NCBI GenBank assembly: GCA_000963575.1
Contig: CP011077.1
Span: forward strand, 3,348,001-3,412,000
Source: Klebsiella michiganensis
Lineage (GTDB): Bacteria > Pseudomonadota > Gammaproteobacteria > Enterobacterales > Enterobacteriaceae
Direction: 5' to 3'
DNA: 64,000 nucleotides
Shown here: positions 55,300 through 64,000 of the stretch, piece by piece
How positions within the stretch are numbered: the first letter of the stretch is position 1
Layout: each line of letters begins with the position of its first letter
Program-made: the position numbers and the translations under genes
Notes under the pieces: model-generated
What the model was told of the DNA's origin: nothing
The model's database searches: none
The model's input: the letters and a program-made list of their open reading frames with translations, nothing else

Positions 55300-55959
55300 T
55301 TAGTGTTTTCTTAACACTTCAACTATACCGTCCGGAGATTTCTGGACGAGAAGTTCGGTAAGGGAGGAAAGAACGTAATCCACATGTTCAAGCCGGGGTG
55401 TATCCGCCGGGGCGTTAACCGCTATTACGTGGCAACCGGCAGCAAGCCCTGAAAGCACGCCCGCCGGCGCGTCTTCAACGACCACGCACTCTTCCGGCTC
55501 CAGGCCGAGCAGTTGAGCCCCCAGCAAATAGGCATCCGGCTCAGGTTTACCACGCGCGACTCGTTCCGCCGTCACAAACACTTCCGGCTCAGGCAACCCA
55601 CCCGCCAGGCGGCGAGCAGATGCCACCGGCACAGAGCCTGACGTGACGATAGCCCACGGAATACCGGCTTCGTTAAGGTGAGCCAATAGCTCCGCCGCGC
55701 CAGGCAGCGCCTGGATACCGTCAGTATCCTCAGACTCAAGCTTCTCCAGGCGCAGAAACTCCTGCTGAATGTCTTCCTCAGAAGCACCGGCCATAAAGTG
55801 GCGCAGTGAGGTAATCGCCTGCTTGCCGTGGATGAAGCCCAATACTTCTTCCGGAGAAATATTAAAACGCTTTGCCCAGTTGACCCACGCGCGCTCGACG
55901 GCTGGAAGGGAGTCAACCAGCGTACCATCCAAATCAAACAAGAAACCTTTACACTTCAC
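55300..55959 (-). CDS. hxpA: HAD-family sugar phosphatase HxpA (YfbT)
   Basis: HxpA (YfbT) is a haloacid-dehalogenase phosphatase acting on sugar phosphates. The product is 219 residues (E. coli 216). HAD motif I is FLFDLDGTLVDS (nucleophile Asp near 9). Motif II is in AIVTSGS, motif III is the Lys in RGKPEPDAYLLG, and motif IV is VVVEDAPAGVLSG. The start is GTG 55959 with GAGGAG upstream and 13 bases after yfbU. A longer frame from 55995 (TTG) would overlap yfbU. Confidence 0.93.
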   Translation of the reverse strand: MKCKGFLFDLDGTLVDSLPAVERAWVNWAKRFNISPEEVLGFIHGKQAITSLRHFMAGASEEDIQQEFLRLEKLESEDTDGIQALPGAAELLAHLNEAGIPWAIVTSGSVPVASARRLAGGLPEPEVFVTAERVARGKPEPDAYLLGAQLLGLEPEECVVVEDAPAGVLSGLAAGCHVIAVNAPADTPRLEHVDYVLSSLTELLVQKSPDGIVEVLRKH

Positions 55960-55972
55960 TACGCGTCTCTCC

Positions 55973-56467
55973 TCAGGCGTTAATAATCTGCGCAATCTCG
56001 TTGGCGCTTAAGTGATACTGACGCGGGCAAGCGTGCCACACCTTCAGCATTCGTTGGTATTTGTCCCACATCGGGGTTTGGGCGTTGAAACCGTGGGTGC
56101 CAGCATCGAAATGGGTATAGCGGCCTTCAATATTCACCATGAAGCGAACATAGCCGAGGAAGCGGGCTTCGGTGGCGGCATCAAACCCCATAAAAGTGAC
56201 GCGACGCTCATCGATTTCCTTGCTGTCTTTCAGGTTGGTCCAGGAAACATGCATCGCGTGATACATTTCCATGATGTCGATGACGATGCGGCAAGTTTCC
56301 TCTTTTAGCTCGCCAAACTCGCGATCCAGTTCGCGCATTTGTAGGCCATAGCCGCGTTCGATGATGGTCTGCAGACGACGATAGCGTTCGGCATTATCCG
56401 GGTCCATCATCGTCATCATCTTATACTGGTTAGATAAAATCAGACGTTGCGCATGGGTCATTTCCAT
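55973..56467 (-). CDS. yfbU: YfbU family protein
   Basis: A conserved helical protein of 164 residues, identical in length to E. coli YfbU; its function is not established. Recognisable stretches are MEMTHAQRLILSNQYKMM, RRLQTIIERGYGLQMRELDREFG and QYHLSANEIAQIINA. ATG 56467 has AAGGAG upstream. It sits in a probable yfbV-yfbU-hxpA transcription unit. Confidence 0.95.
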   Translation of the reverse strand: MEMTHAQRLILSNQYKMMTMMDPDNAERYRRLQTIIERGYGLQMRELDREFGELKEETCRIVIDIMEMYHAMHVSWTNLKDSKEIDERRVTFMGFDAATEARFLGYVRFMVNIEGRYTHFDAGTHGFNAQTPMWDKYQRMLKVWHACPRQYHLSANEIAQIINA

Positions 56468-56562
56468 TTCCGGGCTCCTTTGGTTCATGGAAAAATGCAG
56501 GTTATGAAGAGGATAACCTGTAAGAAAGTATGCCTTCCTTTATATGCGCAACCGTAGGGTAA

Positions 56563-57018
56563 TTACAAATCATCCAGGAAAGTTTTATCCAGCTGTTTGA
56601 ACGCGCGCTTCAGCACGTCCGCCAGTGCCTGGTAGTCCGGCTTGCCCTCCACGGGTGCCAGCGCCTGCCCTGCTTCCTGCAGTTTCATACGAACTTCATA
56701 AAACCACTGTAATGTAGAAGGCGGTAAAGGCGTGACCGAACGCTTGCCCAGCCACCACAGCCCTTGCATCGGCAGGCTACAGGCAAAGAGTGCCGTCGCT
56801 ACCGCTGGGCCAAGCTGTCCGCCCAGCGCGATTTGCCACGTCAGGGTAAATACCGCCAGCGGCGGCATAAAGCGAATGGCGTAACGCGTGGCACGAATCA
56901 CACGGTTTTCGATAAATACCGGTGACAGGCGCTTATCCAGCGGCCAGGTCTTTGAGTAATGCTGCCCACGTCCGAACAAGCTAAACCAGCTTACATGGCT
57001 ATTCTGGGGTGTCGACAT
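56563..57018 (-). CDS. yfbV: Membrane protein YfbV (UPF0208)
   Basis: An inner-membrane protein of 151 residues, as in E. coli. Two adjacent membrane segments (about 50-95) include FMPPLAVFTLTWQIALGG and ATALFACSLPMQGLWWLG. In E. coli YfbV is tied to chromosome organisation by MatP-insulated Ter domain behaviour. It is divergent from ackA. Confidence 0.94.
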   Translation of the reverse strand: MSTPQNSHVSWFSLFGRGQHYSKTWPLDKRLSPVFIENRVIRATRYAIRFMPPLAVFTLTWQIALGGQLGPAVATALFACSLPMQGLWWLGKRSVTPLPPSTLQWFYEVRMKLQEAGQALAPVEGKPDYQALADVLKRAFKQLDKTFLDDL

Positions 57019-57356
57019 GGCTCATACCTCAACTCTACATATAAAAAATAAAATAATTTTGCAACTCAGCAACTCTAAATGACATCGTTCAAAAAATTTT
57101 GTCTTTACGAGCCTCTATCTGCTACCCTGTGCCGGCCTTGATGGCCGTAGTGGGGAAACCACACGCTGTCAAATATTCTTTTACATCGCCGTGACCCGCA
57201 GCGTCGGGTGATATGGCGTAAACTCTGAGTAATTTTATTCGCCATGCCGAAAAACGCTTCTGGCATGACGTTAATCATAAATGTCCGCGTCATCATGCGC
57301 TACGCTGATAGACTCACTGACGTTTTTTTAGCCACGTATCAAAAATAGGTACTTCC
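57019..57356 (+). promoter_or_regulatory. yfbV-ackA divergent region
   Basis: This 338-base gap holds no gene. A possible ackA promoter has TTGTCT at 57099-57104 and an extended -10, TGC-TACCCT, ending at 57128, with an 18-base spacer. Short hairpins such as GTGG-GGAAA-CCAC near 57149 lie in the long ackA leader. No regulator site could be assigned. Confidence 0.35.
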
Positions 57357-58559
57357 ATGTCGAGTAAGCTAGTACTGGTTCTGAACTGCGGTAGCTCATC
57401 ACTGAAATTCGCAATTATCGATGCTGTAAACGGTGAAGAGTACCTTTCTGGTTTAGCAGAGTGTTTCCACCTTCCTGAAGCCCGTATCAAGTGGAAGCTG
57501 GACGGCGCTAAACAAGAAGCGGCTCTGGGTGCAGGTGCCGCTCACAGCGAAGCTCTTAACTTCATCGTTAATAAGATTCTGGCAGAAAAACCAGAATTGT
57601 CCGCTCAGTTGACCGCAATCGGTCACCGTATCGTACACGGCGGTGAAAAATACACCAGCTCCGTTGTTATCGATGATTCTGTGATTCAGGGTATCAAAGA
57701 TTCAGCCTCTTTTGCACCGCTGCATAACCCTGCACACCTGATCGGCATCGCTGAAGCCCTGAAATCCTTCCCTAAACTGGCTGATAAAAACGTCGCTGTC
57801 TTCGACACCGCGTTCCATCAGACTATGCCGGAAGAATCTTTCCTCTACGCTCTGCCGTACAAACTGTACAAAGAGCACGGCGTGCGTCGCTACGGCGCAC
57901 ACGGCACCAGCCACTTCTATGTGACTCAGGAAGCCGCAAAAATGCTGAACAAGCCGGTTGATGAACTGAACATCATCACCTGCCACCTTGGCAACGGCGG
58001 TTCCGTTTCTGCAATCCGTAACGGCAAATGCGTTGATACCTCCATGGGTCTGACCCCGCTGGAAGGTCTGGTGATGGGTACCCGCTCCGGCGACATCGAC
58101 CCGGCTATCATCTTCCACCTGCACGATGCCCTGGGCATGAGCGTAGAAGACATCAACAAAATGCTGACCAAAGAGTCCGGCCTGCTGGGTCTGACCGAAG
58201 TCACCAGCGACTGCCGCTACGTTGAAGACAACTACGCAACGAAAGAAGACGCTAAACGTGCAATGGACGTTTACTGCCACCGTCTGGCGAAATACATCGG
58301 CTCCTACACTGCGCTGATGGATGGCCGTCTGGACGCCGTGGTCTTCACCGGTGGTATCGGTGAAAACGCCGCTATGGTTCGCGAGCTGTCCCTGGGCAAA
58401 CTGGGCGTTCTGGGCTTCGACGTTGACCACGAGCGCAACCTGGCTGCTCGCTTTGGCAAGTCTGGCTTCATTAACAAGGAAGGCACCCGTCCAGCGGTGG
58501 TTATCACCACCAACGAAGAGCTGGTCATCGCTCAGGATGCATCCCGCCTGACCGCCTGA
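57357..58559 (+). CDS. ackA: Acetate kinase AckA
   Basis: AckA interconverts acetyl phosphate plus ADP with acetate plus ATP. The product is 400 residues, as in E. coli. Acetokinase signatures are VLNCGSSSLKFAIID (about 6-20) and CHLGNGGSVSAI. GHRIVHGGEKYT, FDTAFHQTMPE, GTRSGDIDP and TGGIGENAAMV are intact. It is the first gene of ackA-pta. Acetyl phosphate made here can phosphorylate response regulators such as RcsB. Confidence 0.98.
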   Translation: MSSKLVLVLNCGSSSLKFAIIDAVNGEEYLSGLAECFHLPEARIKWKLDGAKQEAALGAGAAHSEALNFIVNKILAEKPELSAQLTAIGHRIVHGGEKYTSSVVIDDSVIQGIKDSASFAPLHNPAHLIGIAEALKSFPKLADKNVAVFDTAFHQTMPEESFLYALPYKLYKEHGVRRYGAHGTSHFYVTQEAAKMLNKPVDELNIITCHLGNGGSVSAIRNGKCVDTSMGLTPLEGLVMGTRSGDIDPAIIFHLHDALGMSVEDINKMLTKESGLLGLTEVTSDCRYVEDNYATKEDAKRAMDVYCHRLAKYIGSYTALMDGRLDAVVFTGGIGENAAMVRELSLGKLGVLGFDVDHERNLAARFGKSGFINKEGTRPAVVITTNEELVIAQDASRLTA

Positions 58560-58565
58560 TTCCCT

Positions 58566-58589
58566 CACCGCCAGCCTTAGCTGGCGGTG
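58566..58589 (+). terminator. Hairpin between ackA and pta
   Basis: CACCGCCAGC-CTTA-GCTGGCGGTG is a perfect 10-bp stem directly after ackA. It is followed by TTGTTTTC, a weak U tract, so it may partly attenuate pta or stabilise the ackA transcript. Confidence 0.6.
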
Positions 58590-58644
58590 TTGTTTTCTGA
58601 GTCGAGTGAGCATCCCTGCTCGCGAAAACGAAAGAGGTTATACC

Positions 58645-60786
58645 GTGTCCCGTACTATTATGCTGATCCCTACCGGAACCAGCGTCGGCCTTACCAGCGT
58701 AAGCCTCGGCGTTATCCGTGCTATGGAACAAAAAGGCGTTCGCCTGAGCGTCTTCAAACCTATCGCCCAGCCGCGTACCGGTGGCGATAGCCCGGACCAG
58801 ACCACCAGCATCATCCGCGCTAACTCCACCATCCCGGCCGCCGAGCCGCTGAACATGGGCCACGTAGAGTCCCTGCTGTCCAGCAATCAGCAGGACGTGC
58901 TGATGGAAGAGATTATCGCCAACTACCATGCCACCAGCAAAGATGCTGAAGTTGTGCTGGTTGAAGGCCTGGTGCCAACCCGCAAACACCAGTTTGCTCA
59001 GGCGCTGAACTACGAAATCGCCAAAACACTGAATGCGGAAATCGTCTTCGTGATGTCTCTGGGCAACGACTCTCCGGAGCAGTTGAAAGAGCGTATCGAA
59101 CTGACCCGCAGCAGCTTCGGCGGCAGCAAAAATACCAACATCACCGGCGTTATCATTAACAAACTGAACGCCCCGGTTGATGAGCAGGGCCGCACCCGTC
59201 CGGATCTGTCTGAGATCTTCGATGACTCCAGCAAAGCGAGCATCGCGAACATCGATCCTAAGCAACTGTTTGCCGACAGCCCGCTGCCGGTTCTGGGCTG
59301 CGTGCCGTGGAGCTTCGAGCTGATTGCTACCCGTGCAATCGACATGGCTCGCCACCTGAACGCGACTATCGTTAACGAAGGCGACATCAACACCCGCCGC
59401 GTGAAGTCCGTAACCTTCTGTGCGCGCAGTATCCCGCACATGCTCGAACACTTCCGCCCAGGTTCTCTGCTGGTCACCTCTGCAGATCGCCCGGACGTGC
59501 TGGTTGCCGCCTGCCTGGCCGCCATGAACGGCGTGGAAATCGGCGCTATCCTGCTGACCGGTGGTTACGAAATGGACCCGCGTATCAGCAAGCTGTGCGA
59601 GCGTGCATTCGCCACCGGCCTGCCGCTGTTCATGGTTGAAACCAACACCTGGCAGACCTCTCTGAGCCTGCAGAGCTTCAACCTGGAAGTCCCAACCGAC
59701 GACCACCAGCGTATCGAGAAAGTGCAGGAATATGTGGCCAGCCACATCGATGCTAACTGGATCGAATCCCTGACCGCGACCTCCGAGCGCAGCCGTCGTC
59801 TGTCTCCTCCAGCGTTCCGCTACCAGCTGACCGAACTGGCTCGTAAAGCCGGTAAACGCGTTGTGCTGCCGGAAGGCGACGAACCGCGTACCGTTAAAGC
59901 GGCAGCTATCTGTGCTGAACGTGGTATCGCGACCTGTGTGCTGCTGGGTAACCCGGATGAAATCACCCGTGTTGCTGCGGCGCAGGGCGTTGAGCTGGGC
60001 GCAGGCATCGAAATCGTTGATCCAGAAGTGGTTCGCGAAAGCTACGTGGCCCGCCTGGTTGAGCTGCGTAAGAGCAAAGGCATGACCGAAGCCGTTGCCC
60101 GCGAGCAGCTGGAAGACAACGTTGTGCTGGGCACCCTGATGCTCGAGCAGGACGAAGTTGACGGCCTGGTTTCCGGCGCCGTTCACACTACCGCGAACAC
60201 CATCCGTCCGCCGCTGCAGCTGATCAAAACCGCACCGGGCAGTTCTCTGGTGTCTTCCGTGTTCTTCATGCTGCTGCCTGAACAGGTTTACGTTTACGGC
60301 GACTGTGCGATCAACCCGGATCCAACCGCAGAACAGCTGGCAGAAATCGCGATTCAGTCCGCTGACTCCGCGGCCGCTTTCGGTATCGACCCACGCGTTG
60401 CAATGCTCTCCTATTCCACCGGTAACTCCGGCGCGGGTAGCGACGTTGAGAAAGTCCGTGAAGCCACCCGTATCGCTCAGGAAAAACGCCCTGACCTGGT
60501 CATCGACGGCCCACTGCAGTACGACGCTGCGGTCATGGCGGACGTGGCTAAGTCTAAAGCACCAAACTCTCCTGTTGCGGGCCGTGCGACCGTGTTCATC
60601 TTCCCAGACCTGAACACCGGTAACACCACCTATAAAGCGGTACAGCGTTCTGCAGACCTGATCTCCATCGGGCCAATGCTGCAGGGTATGCGCAAGCCGG
60701 TTAACGACCTGTCTCGTGGCGCACTGGTTGACGATATCGTCTACACCATCGCGCTGACCGCGATTCAGTCCGCTCAGCAAGCCTAA
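58645..60786 (+). CDS. pta: Phosphate acetyltransferase Pta
   Basis: Pta interconverts acetyl-CoA and acetyl phosphate. The product is 713 residues (E. coli 714). It has the long enterobacterial form. The N-terminal P-loop-like domain begins LIPTGTSVGLTSVSLG. A DRTGG regulatory domain is in the middle. The C-terminal catalytic domain (about 390-713) has GKRVVLPEGDEPRTVKAA and SYSTGNSGAGSDVEKV. The start is GTG 58645 with AAAGAGG upstream, as in E. coli. Confidence 0.97.
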   Translation: MSRTIMLIPTGTSVGLTSVSLGVIRAMEQKGVRLSVFKPIAQPRTGGDSPDQTTSIIRANSTIPAAEPLNMGHVESLLSSNQQDVLMEEIIANYHATSKDAEVVLVEGLVPTRKHQFAQALNYEIAKTLNAEIVFVMSLGNDSPEQLKERIELTRSSFGGSKNTNITGVIINKLNAPVDEQGRTRPDLSEIFDDSSKASIANIDPKQLFADSPLPVLGCVPWSFELIATRAIDMARHLNATIVNEGDINTRRVKSVTFCARSIPHMLEHFRPGSLLVTSADRPDVLVAACLAAMNGVEIGAILLTGGYEMDPRISKLCERAFATGLPLFMVETNTWQTSLSLQSFNLEVPTDDHQRIEKVQEYVASHIDANWIESLTATSERSRRLSPPAFRYQLTELARKAGKRVVLPEGDEPRTVKAAAICAERGIATCVLLGNPDEITRVAAAQGVELGAGIEIVDPEVVRESYVARLVELRKSKGMTEAVAREQLEDNVVLGTLMLEQDEVDGLVSGAVHTTANTIRPPLQLIKTAPGSSLVSSVFFMLLPEQVYVYGDCAINPDPTAEQLAEIAIQSADSAAAFGIDPRVAMLSYSTGNSGAGSDVEKVREATRIAQEKRPDLVIDGPLQYDAAVMADVAKSKAPNSPVAGRATVFIFPDLNTGNTTYKAVQRSADLISIGPMLQGMRKPVNDLSRGALVDDIVYTIALTAIQSAQQA

Positions 60787-60799
60787 GCCCGCTGAGACG

Positions 60800-60829
60800 T
60801 AAAAAGGCAGCCACCTGGCTGCCTTTTTT
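60800..60829. terminator. Bidirectional terminator after pta
   Basis: GGCAGCCA-CC-TGGCTGCC is flanked by A and T runs, between convergent genes. Confidence 0.9.
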
Positions 60830-60843
60830 ATTGCTTTGACCCG

Positions 60844-61797
60844 CTACAGTAGCTCTTTCGCCGCCTTCACGATATCGCTCGCCGTCAGGCCATACTCCTG
60901 CTGCAGGAAGTCCTGGGTTCCGACCTGGCCGTAACGCTCCTTCACGCCCACTCTGCGCATCGGCACCGGGCAGCTTTCCACCAGCACTTCCGCCACCGCC
61001 GACCCTAGCCCATTGTGAATGCTGTGATTTTCACAGGTCACGATACGCCCCGTTTTTTCGGCGTAGTTCTTCACCAGCATGCGGTCGATAGGCTTGAGGG
61101 TAAACATATCGATTACCGCCGCGCTGACCCCTTCCTGCGCCAGGAGCTGAGCCGCTTTGAGCGCTTCTGCCACCATTATTCCGTTGGCTATCAGCGTAAT
61201 GTCCGTCCCTTCACGCAGCACGTTGCCTTTGCCGATGGTGAAGGTTGAGCCTGCCTCATAAACCGTGGCCGCCTGTTTGCGAATAGTACGCACCCAGTAG
61301 AACCCTTCCAGCTCGATCAGCTGGCGCAGAATGTCTTTAAACATCACCGCGTCAGTCACTTCGAGCACGATGGAGTTCGCCAGCCCCCGGACAATCCCCA
61401 TATCTTCAAACGACATATGGGTACCGCCGTTGTGGCAGGCCGTCACACCGGCGTCGGAGGCGATGACCTTGACGTTATTCCGCTGGTAGTCCAGCGACAT
61501 AAACAGCTGGTCAAAGCAGCGACGGCTGGCAAAGGCAGTGAAGGTATGGACGAACGGCTTGCGTCCGGTCAGCGACAGCCCCGCCGCCACGCCAATCACG
61601 TTAGCTTCCATGATGCCGCAGTTAATCACATCCTGGGGGTTGTCGCGCTGTACGCCATCCATCGCCATCGAACTCATCAGATCAGCTTCCAGCGCGATAA
61701 TTCCGCTGCCTTCCTGAATCTGCTGCTGAACAAACCCGGCGTAGACTTTACGCATTTCAACGGCGTCCTGGCCGCCGGTCTGACTTACCTTAATCAT
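60844..61797 (-). CDS. Transketolase-like C-terminal subunit
   Basis: A 317-residue protein matching the pyrimidine-binding and C-terminal domains of transketolase. INCGIMEANVIGVAAGLSLTG carries the catalytic glutamate that activates thiamine diphosphate. The start at 61797 (MIKVSQTGG) overlaps the preceding N-terminal subunit gene by eight bases, so the halves are co-translated. Such split transketolases next to an ascorbate-type PTS are found downstream of pta in Salmonella. The substrate is not known to me. Confidence 0.9.
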   Translation of the reverse strand: MIKVSQTGGQDAVEMRKVYAGFVQQQIQEGSGIIALEADLMSSMAMDGVQRDNPQDVINCGIMEANVIGVAAGLSLTGRKPFVHTFTAFASRRCFDQLFMSLDYQRNNVKVIASDAGVTACHNGGTHMSFEDMGIVRGLANSIVLEVTDAVMFKDILRQLIELEGFYWVRTIRKQAATVYEAGSTFTIGKGNVLREGTDITLIANGIMVAEALKAAQLLAQEGVSAAVIDMFTLKPIDRMLVKNYAEKTGRIVTCENHSIHNGLGSAVAEVLVESCPVPMRRVGVKERYGQVGTQDFLQQEYGLTASDIVKAAKELL

Positions 61798-62623
61798 GTG
61801 CCGCCTCCAGTTGCGCGATGGCCTGCTCAAGCGCCTGTTTTGACTGCTCCGTCAGGCGGAGATGGTGGGAGTTTCCCAGTTGCTCAAGGTACGGCACCCC
61901 TTGCCCTTTAATGCTATCGAGGATCACCAGCAGGGGGCGCTGTTCGCCGCTGCGAACGGGTTTTACCGCCGCCAGCAAACCGGCAATGTCATCGCCTTTC
62001 ACCTTCACCACGTCAAAACCGAAGGCGCTAAACTTCTCTGCCAGATCGAAGGCACAGATGATTTCATCCAGCTCGCCGTCCAGCTGCTGCTTGTTCCAGT
62101 CGACAAAAACCGTCAGGTTGTTGAGGCGGTGATGAGCAATAAACTGGAAAGCCTCCCAGCACTGCCCCTCGTTCAACTCGCCGTCACCAACAATGCTGAA
62201 CACCCTGTTGCGACGCTGCGCCAGCTTGTGGGACAACGCAATACCTGCGGCAATCGAGATCCCCTGCCCCAGCGAGCCAGTGGTCGCATCCACACCGCGA
62301 GTTTTCAGGCGGTCAGGATGGCTGGGCAGGCTGGTTCCGTTCTGGTTCAGCGTGGCCAGCTGCTCGACCGGAAAATAGCCTTTCAGCGCCAGGGTGCTGT
62401 ACAGCGCCGGGCCAGCATGCCCCTTCGACAACACAAAGTAGTCGCGCTCCGCCCAGTCAGGATCGCCTGGATCAATATTCATAACATCGCCATACAGCAC
62501 CGCCAGAGTCTCGACCACCGACATGCTGCCGCCGTAGTGGCCGAACCCCAGTTGGGTGAGCGCTTTCAGCGTCTCTACCCGGATGTCGCGCGCAAACCGC
62601 GTGACGTCTGCCAGCTCATTCAT
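61790..62623 (-). CDS. Transketolase-like N-terminal subunit
   Basis: A 277-residue protein matching the ThDP pyrophosphate-binding domain of transketolase. The motif spans GDGELNEGQCWEAFQF to VDWN (about 146-175), and FVLSKGHAGPALYS and GSLGQGISIAAG are also present. It pairs with the downstream C-terminal subunit. The start overlaps the PTS IIC stop by one base, so transporter and enzyme are coupled. A pentose-phosphate-type sugar route is inferred. Confidence 0.9.
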   Translation of the reverse strand: MNELADVTRFARDIRVETLKALTQLGFGHYGGSMSVVETLAVLYGDVMNIDPGDPDWAERDYFVLSKGHAGPALYSTLALKGYFPVEQLATLNQNGTSLPSHPDRLKTRGVDATTGSLGQGISIAAGIALSHKLAQRRNRVFSIVGDGELNEGQCWEAFQFIAHHRLNNLTVFVDWNKQQLDGELDEIICAFDLAEKFSAFGFDVVKVKGDDIAGLLAAVKPVRSGEQRPLLVILDSIKGQGVPYLEQLGNSHHLRLTEQSKQALEQAIAQLEAAHD

Positions 62624-64000
62624 TATTTAGCCCCCGTATTGTCTTCAGTGTGTGCGGCACGAGTGCCTTTTCCTTTGCCCAGATAATTGAAGCCGACCAG
62701 CACCGCAAAGACCGCCACCACCACCGCAGTGATCGCCGCAGGCGACAGGAAGCGTGCGAGGTTGCCAAGGATAATGCCCACCACGCCGAAATCAGCGTCG
62801 GAGAAGGTTGTGTTGGCAAAGCCCAGCGCCCCCAGGACAGGCAGCAGCAAGACCGGTAGGAAGGTGATCAGCAGGCCGTTGGCAAAAGCCCCCACCATCG
62901 CGCCGCGACGGCCACCGGTAGCGTTACCAAACACCCCCGCGGTCGCCCCGGTAAAGAAGTGAGGCACCACACCCGGCAAAATCAGCACCAGCTTCATTTG
63001 CCCCAGCAGGAACAGGCCCACCAGGCCGCCGAGGAAGCTGAACAGGAAGCCAATCAGCACCGCGTTTGGTGCGTAGGGGTAAACTACCGGGCAGTCCAGC
63101 GCCGGACGAGCGTTTGGCACCAGCTTCTCGGAGAAACCGGTAAACGCCGGAACGATTTCCGCCAGTATCAAGCGCACGCCCTGCAGGATAATGAACACCC
63201 CGGCCGCAAAGGTAATCGCCTGAATAATGGAATAAACCAGGAAGTTCTGGCCGCCGCTGAGCTTCTCTTCTACATAGGTCTGGCCCGCGCAAATCGCGAG
63301 GATCATGTAGATGATGATCATGGTCAGGGAGATAGAGATGGAGCTGTCGCGCAGGAAGCTCAGGTTCTTCGGCAGGTTCATCTCTTCCGTTGAGCGTGAG
63401 CCCTTGCCACACTTACTGCCTATCCAGCCGGACAGAACGTAGCCCAGCGTGCCGAAGTGGCCAAAGCCGATGTCATCGGTGCCTGTAATACGGCGCATAT
63501 AACGCTGAGCAATAGCCGGGAAGAACGCCATGATCAGGCCAAGGATCAGCGAGCCGGTAAACACCAGCGCCACACCTTCAAAGCCCGCCACCGTCAGGAT
63601 GACGCTGATCATGCATGCCATATAGAACGTATGGTGGCCGGTCAGGAAGATGTACTTCAGGCGGGTAAAGCGGGCCACAACAATGTTCGCCACCATCCCG
63701 AAGGCCATGATCAGCGCCGTGGATGCCCCATACTTTTCCAGCGCGATTGAAACGATCGCTTCATTATTCGGAATAATGCCCTGGATATTAAATGCATGCT
63801 CGAACATGCCGCCCAGCGGATTTAAAGAGCCCACTAATACGGTGGCACCGCCGCCCAGAACAATAAATCCTAATACGGTTTTAATTGATCCTTTTACCAC
63901 ATCAGAAAATGACTTCTTTTGCGCCACCAGACCAATTAATGCTATCAGCCCGACGAGAATAGCCGGGACTTTAAGAATATCAACGATAAAATTCAGCGTG
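62623..64000 (-). CDS. PTS ascorbate-type IIC permease (SgaT/UlaA family), 5' end cut
   Basis: This is a polytopic membrane permease of the L-ascorbate PTS family. The frame stays open to base 64000, so the N-terminus lies outside the window; 458 residues are seen. Hydrophobic segments include LKYIFLTGHHTFYMACMISVIL, and PYAPNAVLIGFLFSF follows in the second half. It ends on the start of the split transketolase. IIB and IIA parts should lie beyond the window edge. The family takes up ascorbate or related sugars, but the actual substrate cannot be told. Confidence 0.88.
   Translation of the reverse strand, partial: TLNFIVDILKVPAILVGLIALIGLVAQKKSFSDVVKGSIKTVLGFIVLGGGATVLVGSLNPLGGMFEHAFNIQGIIPNNEAIVSIALEKYGASTALIMAFGMVANIVVARFTRLKYIFLTGHHTFYMACMISVILTVAGFEGVALVFTGSLILGLIMAFFPAIAQRYMRRITGTDDIGFGHFGTLGYVLSGWIGSKCGKGSRSTEEMNLPKNLSFLRDSSISISLTMIIIYMILAICAGQTYVEEKLSGGQNFLVYSIIQAITFAAGVFIILQGVRLILAEIVPAFTGFSEKLVPNARPALDCPVVYPYAPNAVLIGFLFSFLGGLVGLFLLGQMKLVLILPGVVPHFFTGATAGVFGNATGGRRGAMVGAFANGLLITFLPVLLLPVLGALGFANTTFSDADFGVVGIILGNLARFLSPAAITAVVVAVFAVLVGFNYLGKGKGTRAAHTEDNTGAK

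Noticed and set aside
58525..60780. A 751-codon open frame antisense to pta
   Set aside because: It mirrors pta almost exactly. Highly expressed genes avoid TTA, CTA and TCA codons, which removes stops from the opposite strand. Its product is low-complexity in character, with no family resemblance.

Overview
The window is a stretch of ordinary enterobacterial chromosome from the order Enterobacterales, family Enterobacteriaceae. Almost every gene can be recognised by length, start and sequence as the counterpart of an Escherichia coli or Salmonella gene, and the gene order is the familiar rcs-gyrA-nrd-glp-men-nuo-ackA/pta segment. The species cannot be fixed from sequence alone. The split transketolase/PTS genes after pta recall Salmonella. 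A monofunctional KatA-type catalase beside the men operon, and a reductase/LysR pair beside nuoN, argue against E. coli, Salmonella and Shigella.

Layout: (1) 1-8374 holds the Rcs envelope-stress phosphorelay (3' part of rcsD, rcsB, convergent rcsC), then gyrA. (2) 8535-13388 holds ubiG and the class Ia ribonucleotide reductase operon nrdA-nrdB-yfaE. (3) 13431-20181 is the glycerol-3-phosphate regulon: glpTQ and glpABC diverge from one control region. (4) 20185-23883 has a CinA-like protein, the outer-membrane protein yfaZ and a catalase. (5) 23897-33741 has the menaquinone genes menFDHBCE, elaB, elaA, and a divergent NmrA-like reductase/LysR regulator pair. (6) 33797-48880 is the complete 13-gene nuo operon for respiratory complex I on the minus strand. 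(7) 49512-57018 has lrhA, alaA, yfbR, yfbS, hxpA(yfbT), yfbU and yfbV. (8) 57357-64000 has ackA-pta, then a split transketolase and an ascorbate-type PTS IIC that runs off the window edge.

Functionally the window leans to respiration and central carbon flow. Anaerobic GlpABC passes electrons to menaquinone made by the men genes, complex I feeds the same quinone pool, and ackA-pta handles acetate overflow. UbiG serves the ubiquinone branch. RcsB, encoded at the left end, has a known target in lrhA, encoded in the same window.

No prophage, insertion sequence, CRISPR array, tRNA or rRNA was seen, and no gene in the window looks frameshifted. I see no convincing undescribed system. The points most worth checking are an isoleucine at GyrA position 83 (a quinolone-resistance position), a family of G/C-rich palindromes inside the nrd and nuo operons, the reductase/LysR pair and the catalase at non-standard positions, the uncharacterised transketolase/PTS cluster, and control elements upstream of lrhA and alaA.
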